Assembly (NCBI RefSeq): GCF_040802235.1
Contig: NC_133166.1
Location: 3,224,001 to 3,288,000, forward strand
Direction of reading: 5' to 3'
Source of the DNA: Manis javanica
Taxonomy: Eukaryota > Chordata > Mammalia > Pholidota > Manidae
Length of the DNA stretch: 64,000 nt
Shown here: positions 38,101-50,366 of the stretch, one piece after another
Layout of the letters: each line of letters starts with the position of its first letter
Numbering within the stretch: the stretch's first letter is position 1
Translations under genes and position numbers: made by a program
Notes under the pieces: model-generated
What the model saw: the letters and a program-made list of their open reading frames with translations, nothing else
What the model was told of the DNA's origin: nothing
Databases searched by the model: none

Positions 38101-38544
38101 AGTGTATTTGCTCCCACGTTACCAAATGTGAACATTAAGGAAAGACGTTTCATGCACACTCAAGGAAATCTAGGGTTAGTACTCTAGGCATGTACCTTCT
38201 TGTATCATATTTAGGGACTTAAAAATTCCTATATTCATTTGTCTTTCTGAACCTTAAAATGATGTAATATAAAAACAAGAAGCAGTAAATTTAACAGAAA
38301 ATAAATTGGCAATTAAGTCACATAACTTGGCACTGTTTTCACATGACAAATTTAGCCAACAAATGAGTGAAATAATTTCTTATCTGTTTATGCAGGATAA
38401 CGCATCCACTTGGACCCAATCCATCATTGTCTTTTCCTTCACTGCCAAGGATTTTAATATGTTCTTCTAAGAAACAAACATAATGATGTTATTGGATGGA
38501 TTGTATTTTTATTCTGTTTTTAAAACCTATAAATAAAAACTGAA
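35131..38544. other. Intergenic 5' flank of the OR5T-like gene
   Basis: Mostly AT-rich without recognised genes. A GC-richer island at about 36040-36300 is listed separately. No definite promoter could be identified; OR promoters are usually kilobases upstream of the coding exon. ORFs at 35478-35735, 36566-36870 and 37901-38125 have no domain. Confidence 0.45.
36040..36300. other. GC-rich island of unknown origin
   Basis: About 260 bp of C-rich sequence with a few CpGs in AT-rich DNA. Opposed short ORFs (36026-36280 plus, 36036-36224 minus) encode Pro/Leu- or Gly-rich peptides without a recognisable domain. It may be a decayed retrocopy or an LTR piece. Confidence 0.45.
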
Positions 38545-39537
38545 ATGTCAGGGTCAACATCAGATTTAGACTCACAAGGGACTCAGTTGAAAAATGTGAC
38601 CAAAGTCACCACATTTATACTGATGGGCTTCACAGATGACTTTGAGGTGCAAGTCTTCTTATTTTTACTATTTCTAGCAATCTATCTTTTTACTCTGATA
38701 GGAAATATGGGGATGGTTATTTTAGTCATTGGGGATTCCCGCCTTCACAACCCGATGTACTATTTTTTGAGTGTGTTATCATTCCTGGACGCCTGCTATT
38801 CTTCAGTTATCACTCCAAAAATGTTGGTCAATTTCTTATCAGAGAATAAATCCATTTCATTCCTTGGATGTGCAGCACAAATGTTTCTCTTTATTACTTT
38901 TGGAACCACGGAATGCTTTATCTTGGCAGCAATGGCCTATGATCGCTATGTGGCAATCTACAACCCTCTCCTGTATTCAGTGAGCATGTCACCCAGAGTC
39001 TATGTGCCACTCATCATTTTCTGCTATGTTGGTGGCATCCTGCATGGTATTTTGCACACAGTGGCCACATTTAGTCTCTCCTTCTGTGCATCCAATGAAA
39101 TCAGACATGTCTTCTGTGACATCCCTCCTCTCCTGGCTCTTTCTTGCTCTGACACTCACATAAACCAGCTTTTAGTCTTCTACTTTGCAGGCTCTATTGA
39201 GATATCCACTATCCTGATAGTCCTGGTCTCCTATGGTTTCATTCTGTTGGCCATTCTGAGGATGCATTCTGCTGAAGGGAGGCGAAAAGTCTTTTCTACG
39301 TGTGGCTCTCACTTAACTGGAGTGTCCATTTTCCATGGAACAGTTCTCTTCATGTATGTGAGACCAAATTCCAGCTATGCTTTGGACCAGGACATGGTAG
39401 TGTCCGTATTTTACACCATTGTGATTCCAATGCTGAATCCCATCATCTATAGTTTGAGGAACAAAGATGTTAAAGAGGCAATGAAAAGAGTATTTGGGAA
39501 AAATTGGTTTGTTGATAAAGTGCACTTTTCACAATAA
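38545..39537 (+). CDS. Olfactory receptor, OR5T-like (intact)
   Basis: A 330-aa class II odorant receptor. The rather long N-terminus [19 protein letters not shown], with glycosylation site N17, is as I recall for OR5T1/OR5T3. Then GN in TM1 (53-54), PMYYFLS (70-76), [10 protein letters not shown] (130-139; Tyr replaces the usual Cys, as I recall for OR5T), Cys 109/181/191/201, [15 protein letters not shown] (242-256), [13 protein letters not shown] in EC3 and a canonical [16 protein letters not shown] end (298-313). Start: this is the first ATG in the frame and no other Met lies before TM1. The only intact OR on the plus strand here. AATAAA lies about 85 bp after the stop (39622). The exact OR5T member cannot be named without alignment. 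Confidence 0.95.
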   Translation: MSGSTSDLDSQGTQLKNVTKVTTFILMGFTDDFEVQVFLFLLFLAIYLFTLIGNMGMVILVIGDSRLHNPMYYFLSVLSFLDACYSSVITPKMLVNFLSENKSISFLGCAAQMFLFITFGTTECFILAAMAYDRYVAIYNPLLYSVSMSPRVYVPLIIFCYVGGILHGILHTVATFSLSFCASNEIRHVFCDIPPLLALSCSDTHINQLLVFYFAGSIEISTILIVLVSYGFILLAILRMHSAEGRRKVFSTCGSHLTGVSIFHGTVLFMYVRPNSSYALDQDMVVSVFYTIVIPMLNPIIYSLRNKDVKEAMKRVFGKNWFVDKVHFSQ

Positions 39538-39649
39538 ACATTAAGTTATCCTATCAAAAAGTTGATTCAAGTGCTTTGTTTTAATCTGTTAACATCTTTC
39601 TATTCCTCTTGGATATTTTAAAATAAAGATCATAGTAAACCCACCACAT

Positions 39650-39679
39650 ATGCAGTTTCTACACATGCAGTTTCTACAC
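39650..39679. repeat. Two-copy 15-bp tandem repeat
   Basis: ATGCAGTTTCTACAC occurs twice in a row in the 3' flank of the OR5T-like gene. Confidence 0.9.
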
Positions 39680-39769
39680 ATGCATAAACGATGTCGTCTG
39701 TTTGCTTCTTACTAAGATATGTTTATCTCCACAAACAGATGTAATTACACCTACACACCATCTATGTAT

Positions 39770-39822
39770 AAACATATATATGTATGTATGTGTGTGTATG
39801 TGTATATACATATATATATGAT
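39770..39822. repeat. TA/TG-rich simple repeat
   Basis: Mixed TATG, TG and TA units. Confidence 0.85.
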
Positions 39823-39832
39823 GCTACTGGTT

Positions 39833-40210
39833 GTATTAGTTTACTGGGACTGCCACTGCAAAATACCATAGACTGGTTGCTTTAATAACAGAAATTTATT
39901 TTCTCACTGTTCTAGAATCTAGAAGTCTGAGATCAAGGTGATGGCAGGTCTGATTTCCTCCAAGGTTTCTCTCCTTCTCTTGTAGATGGCGATCTTCACT
40001 CTCTGACTTCAACTGATCTTTTTATTCAGTGTCAGTGTCCTGATTTCTTCTTCTTATAAACTCAACAGCCATACTGGATAAGACACACTCTGAAGGCCTC
40101 GTTTTAAGTTAATTACTTCCTAAAAGATGTTATCTCCAAATATAGCTACATTCTGGGGTTTTAGGAGTTAAGGCTTTAACATACAATTTTGGGGTTATTT
40201 GTACACACAA
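39833..40210 (-). mobile_element. MLT1-type solo LTR (ERVL-MaLR)
   Basis: Fossil, broken. The plus strand begins 'tgtattagtttactgggactgccactgcaaaatacca', passes 'aacagaaatttattttctcactgttctagaat' and 'agaagtctgagatcaaggtg', and ends in 'gttatctccaaatatagctacattctggggtttt'. This is the reverse complement of the MLT1/MST family LTR. Ancient (shared among placentals); no internal sequence is seen. Confidence 0.85.
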
Positions 40211-41059
40211 ACTCACAGAGGCATTTATACACGTAATCTTTACATTGAAATGTATGGTTTTATCTTTCATCTCCATATAACTAAAATTGGATAAGCTCTC
40301 AGAATTGGAATTGTAACTTTATAATTATGTCTGATTAGCTTGAGCAAACAGCACCTCATCCATAGCAAAACCACAGTTCGCACAATCCCAGCCCACTCTC
40401 CATGGAGTCAGTAGCAACTGACGCAGGCCGAAGCTCTCTGCTCCTGGATCTATGCATTTGCAGAAACCTCATTCCAGCCTGTGATCCAGAGACCAGAGAT
40501 AACGTGTTCCTGGTGTTATCTCCCAGCTGTTTATGAGGCTGCCTTTCTCTCCCCTTATTATTTCACCCAGAGCACAGACATTAAACACATTTTACTTCCA
40601 CAGAACACAGAGACTTGACATTAACAGTTATCAAGTTATACTTAAACTCAAGAATGACAAAAGACTAGCACAATCAAGAGTGACAGATGGTGGCTGGAAG
40701 GTTGGGCCCGTCCCACAATAAGCCCCAGCCCAGCTTTCTGGGTGTCCTTACAAGCCTGGTCCTGACCCAGCTTTGCCTCTGCTTACCTTTGACCCCCACC
40801 CCTCTGTGATGCCCTTGCAGATGATGCCACTTCTCATGCCCAGGCCAAGATCAAAGGATGAGAAGAGAGTCTAATGGGGGTGGAAATATTTCCATTGTAA
40901 GAGAAGACAGGTCCTAATGTCCAAGTACTATTCCTGTTTACTAACATCCCAGTGACCAAAGGTGATCACATGGCTAAATCAAGAGTCAATGTAGGAAGGT
41001 ATGACAAAAAAATGGACCCAAATAGGAATGCTTTATTGGGGGCCATTATTATAGGTGTA
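40211..41059. other. Intergenic, GC-richer part unassigned
   Basis: The part at about 40370-40860 is richer in GC and C-runs than its surroundings and may be another old LTR, but I cannot name it. The ORF at 40533-40721 is not convincing. Confidence 0.4.
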
Positions 41060-41300
41060 ACATGGCCTTTCTAATGACTCCATAATTTTCCATTATATTT
41101 GTGGACTGTATTTATTGAACTATTCCTCACTATGAGTATTAAATTTTATAATTCTTTTGCTTAGAAAAATAGTGCTGCAATAAACATTATATTATAGATC
41201 CATGATTTGTATTCATCCTTCTTATACATATATCCATATGGATTTAGGCTTTTGTTTATATGAGGGAATCATTTAGCAAAGACTGTAGCATTGAAGAATG
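41060..41300 (-). mobile_element. L1 3'-end fragment, antisense
   Basis: 'gactccataattttccattatatttgtggactg', then 'gaaaaatagtgctgcaataaacatta' and 'gatttgtattcatccttc...atatccatatgg' are the antisense of an L1 ORF2 C-terminal region. Old. Confidence 0.65.
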
Positions 41301-41689
41301 CTAAGGTAATGTCTGGAAGGGCATCAAAAAAAGAACAGAAAAATGGTATGATTTAAATTAAGGAATATACTATATACCTGCATACTACATACATATTTTC
41401 ATATACTCTAAATACAATCTTGCTTAGTTACACATTCTTTTTACTAGTTTACATGGGGAGGAAACTGATCTTTAAAAGTAGCACATTATTAAGTAGGTGT
41501 TCACAATTGATATAACTTTGAGAGCATAACATTCTACTAAAGGAAATTACACTATTAGCTTCTTAAAAACTTTAGGACAATATTGAAAAGTAGATTTCAA
41601 TTAAAGCTACGTATATATTAAATATATAAAACTATAATTTCTGATAGTTCAAATGTCTGACAATGCTGGTAATTTGGGAAGAAATTTTC
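41301..41689. other. Intergenic, nothing recognised
   Basis: AT-rich 3' flank of the OR pseudogene. Confidence 0.5.
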
Positions 41690-42600
41690 TTAGAGACCCT
41701 CTATCATCTTTGTTCTTCAGACTTTATGTCATAGGACTGAACATTGGGGTCAGAATGGCATAGAAATGAGAGAGGTCTGTCTATCCTTCATACTGATAAA
41801 ATTCTGGTTTTACATAGGAGACAGTAGCTGATTCATAGAATAAAACCACAACTATGAGGTGGGAAAAGTGGGTGGAAAAGGCTTTGGTCCAACCTGAGTT
41901 TGGTGCCAACTTCAGGATGGTAGAAATAATTCTGCTATAGGACCTGAATATCAACAGAAACAAAACAGTGACCAACAATACAGTAAATAGACCACCATTC
42001 ACAAAGATGCCTCCAGAAGCCAGCTTGAACAATAGGGAGATGTCACAGAAGAAGTGGTTGATTTAGTTAGAACCACAAAAAAACAGAGAGAATATCTGGC
42101 ATGTCTGCCTTATCTGGACCAGGATTCCACTGGTCCAGGAGCGAACTACCAGCTGGACACACATTCTGTGGTTCATGACTAGAGGACAGTGCAGAGGGTT
42201 ACATGTGGCCACATAACAGTCCCAGGCCATCACAGCCAGGAGGAGACACTCTGTGGTTCCCAGCACAAGGAAAAACCACATTTTTATAGCACAGGCAAAA
42301 AAGAAATAGTTCCTTTCTGGTTCCAAAAATCCATGAACATTCTGGGAAAAGTGACAGATACATAACAGATTTCTAGGAAGGAAAAACTGCTGAGGAAAAA
42401 ACACATAGGGGTCTGAAGTGTGGGATCTACTCTTGTTACTGTAATTATGATGCCCTTCTCCAATAGGATAAACATATAGATGACTGAGAATACCTCGAAA
42501 AAGAAGCCAGTGAAATTAGGGGATATCAGACAAGCCCAAGAGAACAAATTCCATTGTTATGGTGAGATTTCTTTCTGTAATTTTCAAATTATTTTCTCTC
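41690..42600 (-). pseudogene. OR10AG-like olfactory receptor pseudogene (near full length)
   Basis: All seven TM regions can be followed on the minus strand, but in pieces. After an intact-looking acceptor (CCACAG near 42600) the start codon position no longer reads ATG. MEFVLLGLSDIP is followed by a one-base shift near 42517. The main piece at 42547-42284 holds TM1-TM2 (PMCFFLSSFSFLEICYVS). A second shift in a T-run near 42290 leads to TM3-TM4 with MAWDCYVATC. A TAA replaces the Gln codon of the SNQINHFF block at about 42061. TM5-TM6 follow at 41781-42032 and the end (FSPM...SLKNKD) carries further stops. Similarity to OR10AG1 is high throughout (VQIRQTCQIFSL, NHRMCVQLVV). The disruptions are few, so loss was fairly recent. 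Confidence 0.93.
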
Positions 42601-45600
42601 TGTGGATTTACAGTTCTTGACTGCATTGTCCTTTTTTATAATTGGACGGGGAAATGAGCTCTGGTCTTTATAATTTCTCAAGTACTATACTTGTATTCTG
42701 TGACTCCAGAAGATTTGTAGTAAAACCAGGAGCTATGAAACCGATCTGTAAAAAAAAAATCACTTCAATAAATAACACTTAAATGCTTTATAATATCAGA
42801 TTTCTGTTCTGGTTAGACAAATAAATCTGTACAGCTAGATATTTTTATGTAACTAATGGTGTAAGAAGAGAGAATGCTATTTCTTCCAGTCAAAGCACCA
42901 CCTCAATTAATTATCAGTTAATTGACCATGTGCAATTTTTTTTCCCAGTAAATCTAGTCCAAAATACAATATCTGGCCTATGAAACCTAACACAATTTTC
43001 CAATGACTATTCATGTCTTTTCAATACTTGACATTACACCTTGTGATTCCTTCTATAAAGAATATAGCTCAGGGTGCTGCCTAATGTGTTGTTCCACATA
43101 TGACTTTGAGTAAATTAAAGTAGAAATTACCATTAGAATAGGTCATTTTCCATGAAGTGAGAGAGGGTGATTAAAAGCACAATGAGAATATAAGGGCCAA
43201 ATCTTTAATTTTCCAAGTCATAAGGTGCCAGTAAATCTCATTCTAACATATTGAATTAAAATTGGTCTTATTGCTTAAAAAACAAAACTGCTTGGCATTT
43301 AACTATTTTTAATTATAATAATATTTGTTCATAGTACTTTCTTTTAATCCCAAATTAAACATTGCTAGGAAAAAAGTTTAACAAATAGGTGTCCAAGTCC
43401 TGCTTCTTGTATAGTCTGATTTCACTGGGTAACATAGATAATAATGGGACATGAGCAAAAAAATTGAACCAAGTATTCTTTTCAGGAAATTATAATTTGG
43501 AAGAAATAAATGCTTCATATTTTTCCAAGCAGGAGATTCCCTAATGAAAGAGATTCTTTTTATTTATGACAACATTTATTATTAGTGTAGCAAAATATGC
43601 TTAATTAATTTGAATGCAATATACCATTCTTTGCTTATAGTTTTCTTATAGGTATTTCTTTAAAATGAATGAAATTTAAAAGTATTGTTAATGACTGAAA
43701 AATTTGGAATTTATTTATTTCAAATGTTTCAAACACATCATTTAACTTTTTACCTCACAAAGTCAGACACCTACATGTGCTGTCTTAAATAATGAATGCA
43801 TTTTTGACCAACAGATACTAACAATTTCAGTTGTTTGATCTTATTTATTGCGTCTTGGTCCTGAAATGAAAAATCATCTTGAATTGAAATAAAATATCAA
43901 TGCATCAATAGTTATATATACACTTCCAAAGTTGACCTGGACATTTGAGGAAGGATAAAGATAGCCCAAACCAAATTATCATATGCATAGTGTTAGGGGC
44001 ACATCCAGAGAGAACCACTTACTTAAAAATGGGGCTCTGGAGTTTATGTAAGTGATCAGTACCAGACAATCATATTTAGGCAATTGCTCTGCATATTGTT
44101 TAAAGAAATCTCAGAAAGAGTAATCTTGCATCCAGATGAAAAATGGCCATTGCTGGAAAATGTCTCTTTGGCATTGACCGGCATAATGGCTTTTCTTCTA
44201 TAAAGCAAAAGATGCTCTCTTCATGTAGGCAGCATGTATTGAGATGAATATTATACTCAGAATGCAACATCTGAGGATAACCTACCAGTGCAAATGTTGG
44301 AATATCCAGATTCTACCGTCCTTAATTATTAGAAATTTGGGGTGTGGGTAGGAGCATCAGATATTCTCTTTGTCATTCTCACTGCTTTCTATCAGTACAG
44401 GTAAAATTCTTTCTAAATTATTTGATGATAATACAGCTGTACCTCTTCTTATCACTGTGGTCAAACCTATTTTGACAGCTTTACAGTAAGTACATCATCT
44501 CCCATCCATATCTAGTTCCTGCACTCTCCAAGACCTGTTTCAAATGTTGCCTTCATGAGAAGTCTTCTAAAGGGAAATAATCACAACTTCCCGACTTGTC
44601 TTGACCTGTTCATCTGGAAGATTTGGAAAGCCTTCCTCAATTCAAGTGCAACAAATTATTATTGCTTCTTCCCATTGCTCTGTGGAGTCAGCAGAGGTAA
44701 AACTGTCAGCAAATTAACATTTTATGTCTCTAAAAACTATCAGTATTTTGCAGCTCATGCACTCACCTTCATAGGGGACTCACCTGTACCACGCCCGCTT
44801 TCCTCACTCAGAGTCAGGCTGAACCTAGGAAGTCCATCTTTCTTGATTGTATAACTTGATGAGGCCCGTCCCCTGGGCCACACAAGGGTTTCACCACTTT
44901 CCATAGCCTTTCTATAGCTATTCCTACGTGTCTTTCTCAAACAAGATTTCCCATAAGGAATGTCAAATACAAAATTCTAAATTTATACATTTTAAAAAGA
45001 AATAAAATTTTTATGATGTTCTATCTCTCTCTCTCTTTTAGAGGGTTGCTTATTTGGCTCTATGATTTATTCTTTAATTTCTCCCAACTTGTTTGCTTGT
45101 TTGTCCAACTTTGTGACAATCGTAGGTTTTGTAAATTAGTCTCTCTTTGTGCTTACACAATTACTGATGACAATATTGAATAAAACAAAGTTTAAAGGCA
45201 CAAAATTCCAACTTCTTTGATTAATTTTAATAAATAAATTACTCAAAACTATTAGATAAAGGAAAACATTGGTTGATATCTGTATATTTGAGGAACATTA
45301 AACATACAAGGGAATTAAAAGACTGGGAAATTAGAAAAACAGAAAGCAATAGAGATAATATAAAAGGAGGAAAAGAACATTAAACTCATAATGGAAGATT
45401 TAATAAATATTCAGGTTCTAAAGGAAGAAAAAATTATAAAATCACACTAAATATAATATAATCAAAATTCACATAAGAAGCATATATTCAATGACTAAAA
45501 AAGCACCATTAGTAATAAAAGACTCCCCAGTTTAGAAATATTTGTAGACTTTGTAAATGAGATTAATTAAATGTAGAAGAGCTGAATTAGAGAGAAGAGA

Positions 45601-45769
45601 TCATGGCTTAAAATATGATATATCTAAAAACCAAAATCTCAGAATAACTGGATTTCATCTGCCAAATATTATTCTTATTCCTAAGTTTTACTAGATATGA
45701 AATCATTTAATGACAGGAATTTATCTGTGAAATATCTTGGTCCCATATATGACCCCATCAAACACAGGT
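42601..45769. other. Intergenic, mostly unassigned
   Basis: AT-rich. A possible L2 piece lies at about 44510-44660 ('tccaagacctgtttcaaatgttgccttcatgagaagtcttc'). ORFs at 44555-44854 and 44755-44940 overlap on opposite strands and have no domain. A short (TC)n run lies near 45025. Confidence 0.45.
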
Positions 45770-46165
45770 GACAGGGAAAGCAGAAGAGTCCAACCGAAGC
45801 ACCTCCAGCTGAGAACAGCCTGATCCTCTGCTGCAGGGCCGCCAGGGCCAGGCCCCAGTGAGGATTGTGGGGGCAGAACAAGGCCCACAGGTGCACATGC
45901 CCCACGGCCGTCATGAACATTCTTCAGGCCGAGGTCAGCCATGTGGATCTTCGAGAGGCACTGGATAGTCGAGCTGGATGACCTCTTCATGACAGGCCAA
46001 GGTCAGCTATGCCACATCCCAGATGCCTGGGACAGAACAGCTTCCATCAGGTGCAACCCCAACAGCACCGGCAAGGAAGGGCAAGCCCCGGGGAGCTTCC
46101 CTCCAGACCGTAAGAGTGGCCACCTCCTCAGTAAGCCTGGGCTCCCACCTATTGTCCTCAAGTTT
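45770..46165. other. GC-rich island of unknown origin
   Basis: About 400 bp, clearly GC-rich with several CpGs, abruptly bounded by AT-rich DNA. Open frames exist on both strands (45681-45990 minus, 45941-46214 plus), but none resembles a protein I know. The composition and sharp edges would suit a processed retrocopy of an mRNA, but I see no poly(A) tail or flanking duplication. Confidence 0.5.
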
Positions 46166-47069
46166 TACTAACCCACTGCCTGTCTACCTCCACATTAATA
46201 ATGCTCAGTTTTAATAATGAGAATAATTTTAATTGATTTTCATTGGAAATTGATATAAGATTTCTATAAACAGGGAATCTGCAAGCTTATTGTAATGAAT
46301 ATGTGTCAGATTCACCCACTGAACAATGATAAAGCTCCTTTGGAACTATGGGCTGATTAAACACTTGGCAGCAGCTGGAAGTGCGTGCCTATGGCTTTGT
46401 GTGTATGTGTCCATCTGGGAGACAGAAGTTGGAAAAGCATTGAAGAAGGATAGGAGAGCTGTTGTAATTGGCCCATTCTAATCAAGAGCAGTTTTGTTGA
46501 TATCATGCTTACACAAAGTCACACATATGTTTGGAGGATACAGGAAATAAGTTTGGGATTTTACAGTTAAGATTAAAACAATAGTCCTGAAACTTAATTT
46601 ATGCATCTCCCAGCATAAATTTTAGTTCAATAAATTAAAATGGAAATAAAATGCAAATTTAAGGAATTTTGACATAGGTGATCTATAACGATTTCTTACA
46701 AATCATAAATGGTGAAAAAGAATTTGTAAGGAAAAAATAATGGATGACAAATATTGCATATATGGCTGGTTTTATGTGATATCATGATTTTTGTCTCTAG
46801 AACTGAATTGCTTTCTTTCCCTAACCAATATTTCATTACAAATCAGCCACATATTTGAGGACACAGTGAATATAAACAATGATTAGATGAAAGTTCAATG
46901 ACCTTATATAAACTCGATTTTTTAGGTGTACCTTACACCTTATTGGATATCTATGTGTGTTAACATGATGTGATTAATGAGAAAATTCTCCAATGAAAAC
47001 GTTAAGCTTAAACCAACCTTTGAAAGTTCATTAAATACTCTGTTTAGTTCAGAAAATTAACCAAACAAG
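46166..47069. other. Intergenic 3' flank of the OR5F1-like gene
   Basis: AT-rich, nothing recognised. Confidence 0.5.
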
Positions 47070-48014
47070 TCACAAAAGTGAAGGGATCCATTTCCTGGTA
47101 ATTGCATTCCATAAAGCCTTCTTTACCTCCTTATTCCTGAGGCTGTAGATGAGAGGATTCAACATGGGGATCACCACCGTGTAGAACACGGAGGCCACTT
47201 TGTCCTGATCCAGGGAGTAGCTGGAACTAGGTCTCAGGTAAGTGTAGATGGAGGTGGCATAGAACAGGATCACAGCGGTCAGGTGGGAGGCACAGGTTGA
47301 CAACGCTTTGCGCCTGCCCTCCCCTGAACGCAGGCGGAAGATGGAGGAGAGAATGTAGGAGTAGGAGGCGAGGATGACCAGCAGAGCCCCGACCATGTTC
47401 ACACCAGCAAATGCGGAAAAGATGCTCTCATTCAGGTGTGTGTCTGAACATGAGAGCTTAAAAAGTGGAGGGCTGTCACAGAAGAAGTGATGGATGACAT
47501 TGGAACCGCAGAACGGCAATCTGCTGACGTAGCTCGTGTTCACCATGGAGTTCAGCAGTCCTGCTGCGAAAGCCCCTGCTGCCATCTGAAGACAGACTGT
47601 TCTGGACATGATCAGGGAGTAACGGAGTGGGTTGCAAATGGCCACATAACGGTCGTAGGCCATTAGCCCAAAGAGGATGCACTCAGTAGTGCCCAATGCG
47701 ATAAAGAAGTACATCTGCACAAAGCAGCCAGCAAAGGAGATGGTTTTCTGCTCTGATAATAAACCTACCAGCATCTTTGGGGTGATGGTTGATGAATAGC
47801 AAACATCCACAAAGGACAGGTTAGCCAGGAAGAAATACATGGGAGTGTGAAGTCGGGCATCGGTCCTGATTAGGAGGATCATCCCCACATTCCCCCAAAC
47901 TGTAAGCATGTAAATCACCAAGAAGAGCAGAAAGAGAATAATTTGCAGCTGCATTGTGTCTGCTAATCCCAACAGGACGAACTCAGTCAGCGAAGTGTAA
48001 TTTTCTCTGGTCAT
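47070..48014 (-). CDS. OR5F1: Olfactory receptor, OR5F1-like (intact)
   Basis: A 314-aa class II odorant receptor, the length I recall for human OR5F1. The sequence reads [20 protein letters not shown] (human, from memory: [20 protein letters not shown]), with glycosylation site N5. Then GN in TM1 (41-42), PMYFFLA (58-64), [10 protein letters not shown] (118-127), Cys 97/169/179/189, the OR5F1-like FAAGLLN and [17 protein letters not shown] blocks, [14 protein letters not shown] (231-244), [16 protein letters not shown] and a canonical [16 protein letters not shown] end (286-301). Start: the open frame reaches three codons further, but those begin with TTG; the ATG at 48014 fits the family. 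It has more G+C than the surrounding DNA, as usual for OR exons. The orthologue call rests on recalled similarity. Confidence 0.95.
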   Translation of the reverse strand: MTRENYTSLTEFVLLGLADTMQLQIILFLLFLVIYMLTVWGNVGMILLIRTDARLHTPMYFFLANLSFVDVCYSSTITPKMLVGLLSEQKTISFAGCFVQMYFFIALGTTECILFGLMAYDRYVAICNPLRYSLIMSRTVCLQMAAGAFAAGLLNSMVNTSYVSRLPFCGSNVIHHFFCDSPPLFKLSCSDTHLNESIFSAFAGVNMVGALLVILASYSYILSSIFRLRSGEGRRKALSTCASHLTAVILFYATSIYTYLRPSSSYSLDQDKVASVFYTVVIPMLNPLIYSLRNKEVKKALWNAITRKWIPSLL

Positions 48015-49545
48015 TTGTGACAAATGCAGTTTGTTTAAACTTGCAAATATTTTCCTCTCCCATGTTTATAAGAAATTATAGAATCGTTAATGAAGTTATT
48101 CAGACATGGGGAAAGAAACCAGTTTAGGATATTATAAGACCAAATACAGTACATAGTAAGAGGAAAATCAGTGGACAAGTGGAAAACCCTTAAGTTGATT
48201 AATCAATTCTCTATATCAAATCTGGATTGTAGGCTCTCAAATCACTGGTATAAGTCTACAGATTCCACTTCTGTTTTTGCAAATGCAACATATTTTGTTC
48301 TATTCTTTCTCTACTGGCCCACATCCAAATTACAAAGGATACAAATATCCTGACTGAAGCCTCTCCCATTCTCTGAACAGTACATGAGTTTAACTCAACT
48401 GAACTTCATTTTCTTCCCAACAACCATTCTGTAAATCCTTCAGCTCCAAAATTCATACAATGCCTCCCAGTAATCACTCTTGTGCATCCCAAGAAGCAAT
48501 AGTGACCAAAATTTTGACATCACATTTTTAAGAATGATTTTACAGTGTTTTAAAAGTGAACAAAACAATTGTTCTCCATCCAAAGTACACTATCAAATTA
48601 ATGTCATGTAGTAGCAGAGACATCATCTGCCCACCTCAATGAAGAACAGCTCGAAATCCTTATAATGTCCTTCCCAGTGTCTTACCCGTGTTTATTCTTT
48701 TCTTTGGTTTGTCTTAGGGGTTCTAAGTTGGAGCTTAAAAATAAGGAAAAAAATTCATTTTTTAGATGAAAGTAAATACAATGGGAACCTGAATTACTTA
48801 ATGGTAAATATCTGAGACACCTTCTGACTACATGCATGTTGCTGCTCTTTTATTTTGTATTTCTTAAAGAAGATGGGGTAACCATAGTGACTAGATACAG
48901 GTTTTAATTGGTAGTCAATCCTCCAAAGGCAGAAACTCCAGTCTCAAAAGAAAGCAAAATGTGATCATATGCAGAGATATGGAATCAAACATTATGTGAG
49001 GCTTGCATCATAAAGTCATTCCTAACCTCTATGTCACTACAAAGTCTTAAAAGTGGAAAAAATTAAGTGGCTATTTTATTGCCTGTCTCTGTATTTTTAG
49101 CTTATTCCAACTTGGTTTATAGCCCAATACCAAATTATTATTTTTCCCATTGCTCATAGGCCTGTGTCTATGTGTGTTGGGGGGAGTCTTCTAGTAACCC
49201 CAATGATCCTATTATTGAGCAGGTAGATTATTTATGCATCTAAAGAATAATCTGTAGCATCGTGCAAGGTACCACTTAGAAACTTGACCCATACAGATCC
49301 CATCATCATGCAATGAAAAACTACCCCCATCTGACACCTACCAAATATACAGTTAGTTACTAATGTATGAAACTCAATTAATATTTTAAGAAATGGAAAA
49401 ACTTAAAATAATTTGTAGCTAAGTGACTAGGAATGTGAAGAAAGACAGGAGGAGAATCAGAACAGTGAGTTATCAAATAAGCAAGAGAAGAAATGTTATG
49501 AAGAAAAAAAGCAATCAATATTTGAAACATAAAGAATACAAGAAT
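48015..49545. other. Intergenic 5' flank of the OR5F1-like gene
   Basis: AT-rich. No promoter, exon or repeat could be assigned. The ORF at 48171-48353 has no domain. Confidence 0.5.
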
Positions 49546-50366
49546 AGGAGGCAGAGCCAAGAAGGCGGCATGAGTAGAGCAGTGGAAATCTCCTCCCAAA
49601 ACCACATATATTTTTGAAAATACAACAAAGACAACTCTTCCTAAAAGAGAGACCAGAAGACACAGGAAAACATCCAGAACACATCCACACCTGTGAGAAC
49701 CCAGTGCCTCATGAAGGGGGTAAGATACAAGCCCTGGCCTGGTGGGACTCGAGCACCCCACACCCCAGCTCTGGGCAGGAGGAGAGGAGTCAGAGCAGGG
49801 AGGAAGAGGGAGCCCAGGACTGCTAAATATCCAGCCTTAGCCATTCGCACCAGAGCGCAGACACAGTGCATGCATGGGGTCCTGGATACTAGGGAAACAG
49901 GACAGTAAGACCTGTGAGGGGGTCCCTGCAGCTGGCTTATTGGGGACAAAGAAAAGCGAGTGCTTTTTGGAAGTCTTAAAGGGACAGGGACCCCACCACC
50001 GGACGGAAGCTTTCTGGAAGACTTAGTGCAGGAGCAGGGAATCTGGGGAACTCTGGGCACTCTAACACCCTGGGAAGCAGGGAGCACGGAGGCCCCTCAT
50101 GGAGATAAATAGCCTCCCGGCCATTCCCCCTCCAACACGGCTCCACCATATCGGAGCTGCAGCCTGAGGCAGGCCACACCCACAGCAACAGCGGAGATAA
50201 ACTCCATAGTGGCCTGGCAAGAATCAGAAGCCCCATATGCATGTAGCTGCCCAGCACAAGCCACTAGAGGCCAATGTTCTCCCAGGAGAGGAAGGCCACA
50301 AACCAACAAGAAGGGAAGTTCTGCCAGCCGTCACTCGTCCTAGCTCGGCAAACTATCTCTATCGCC

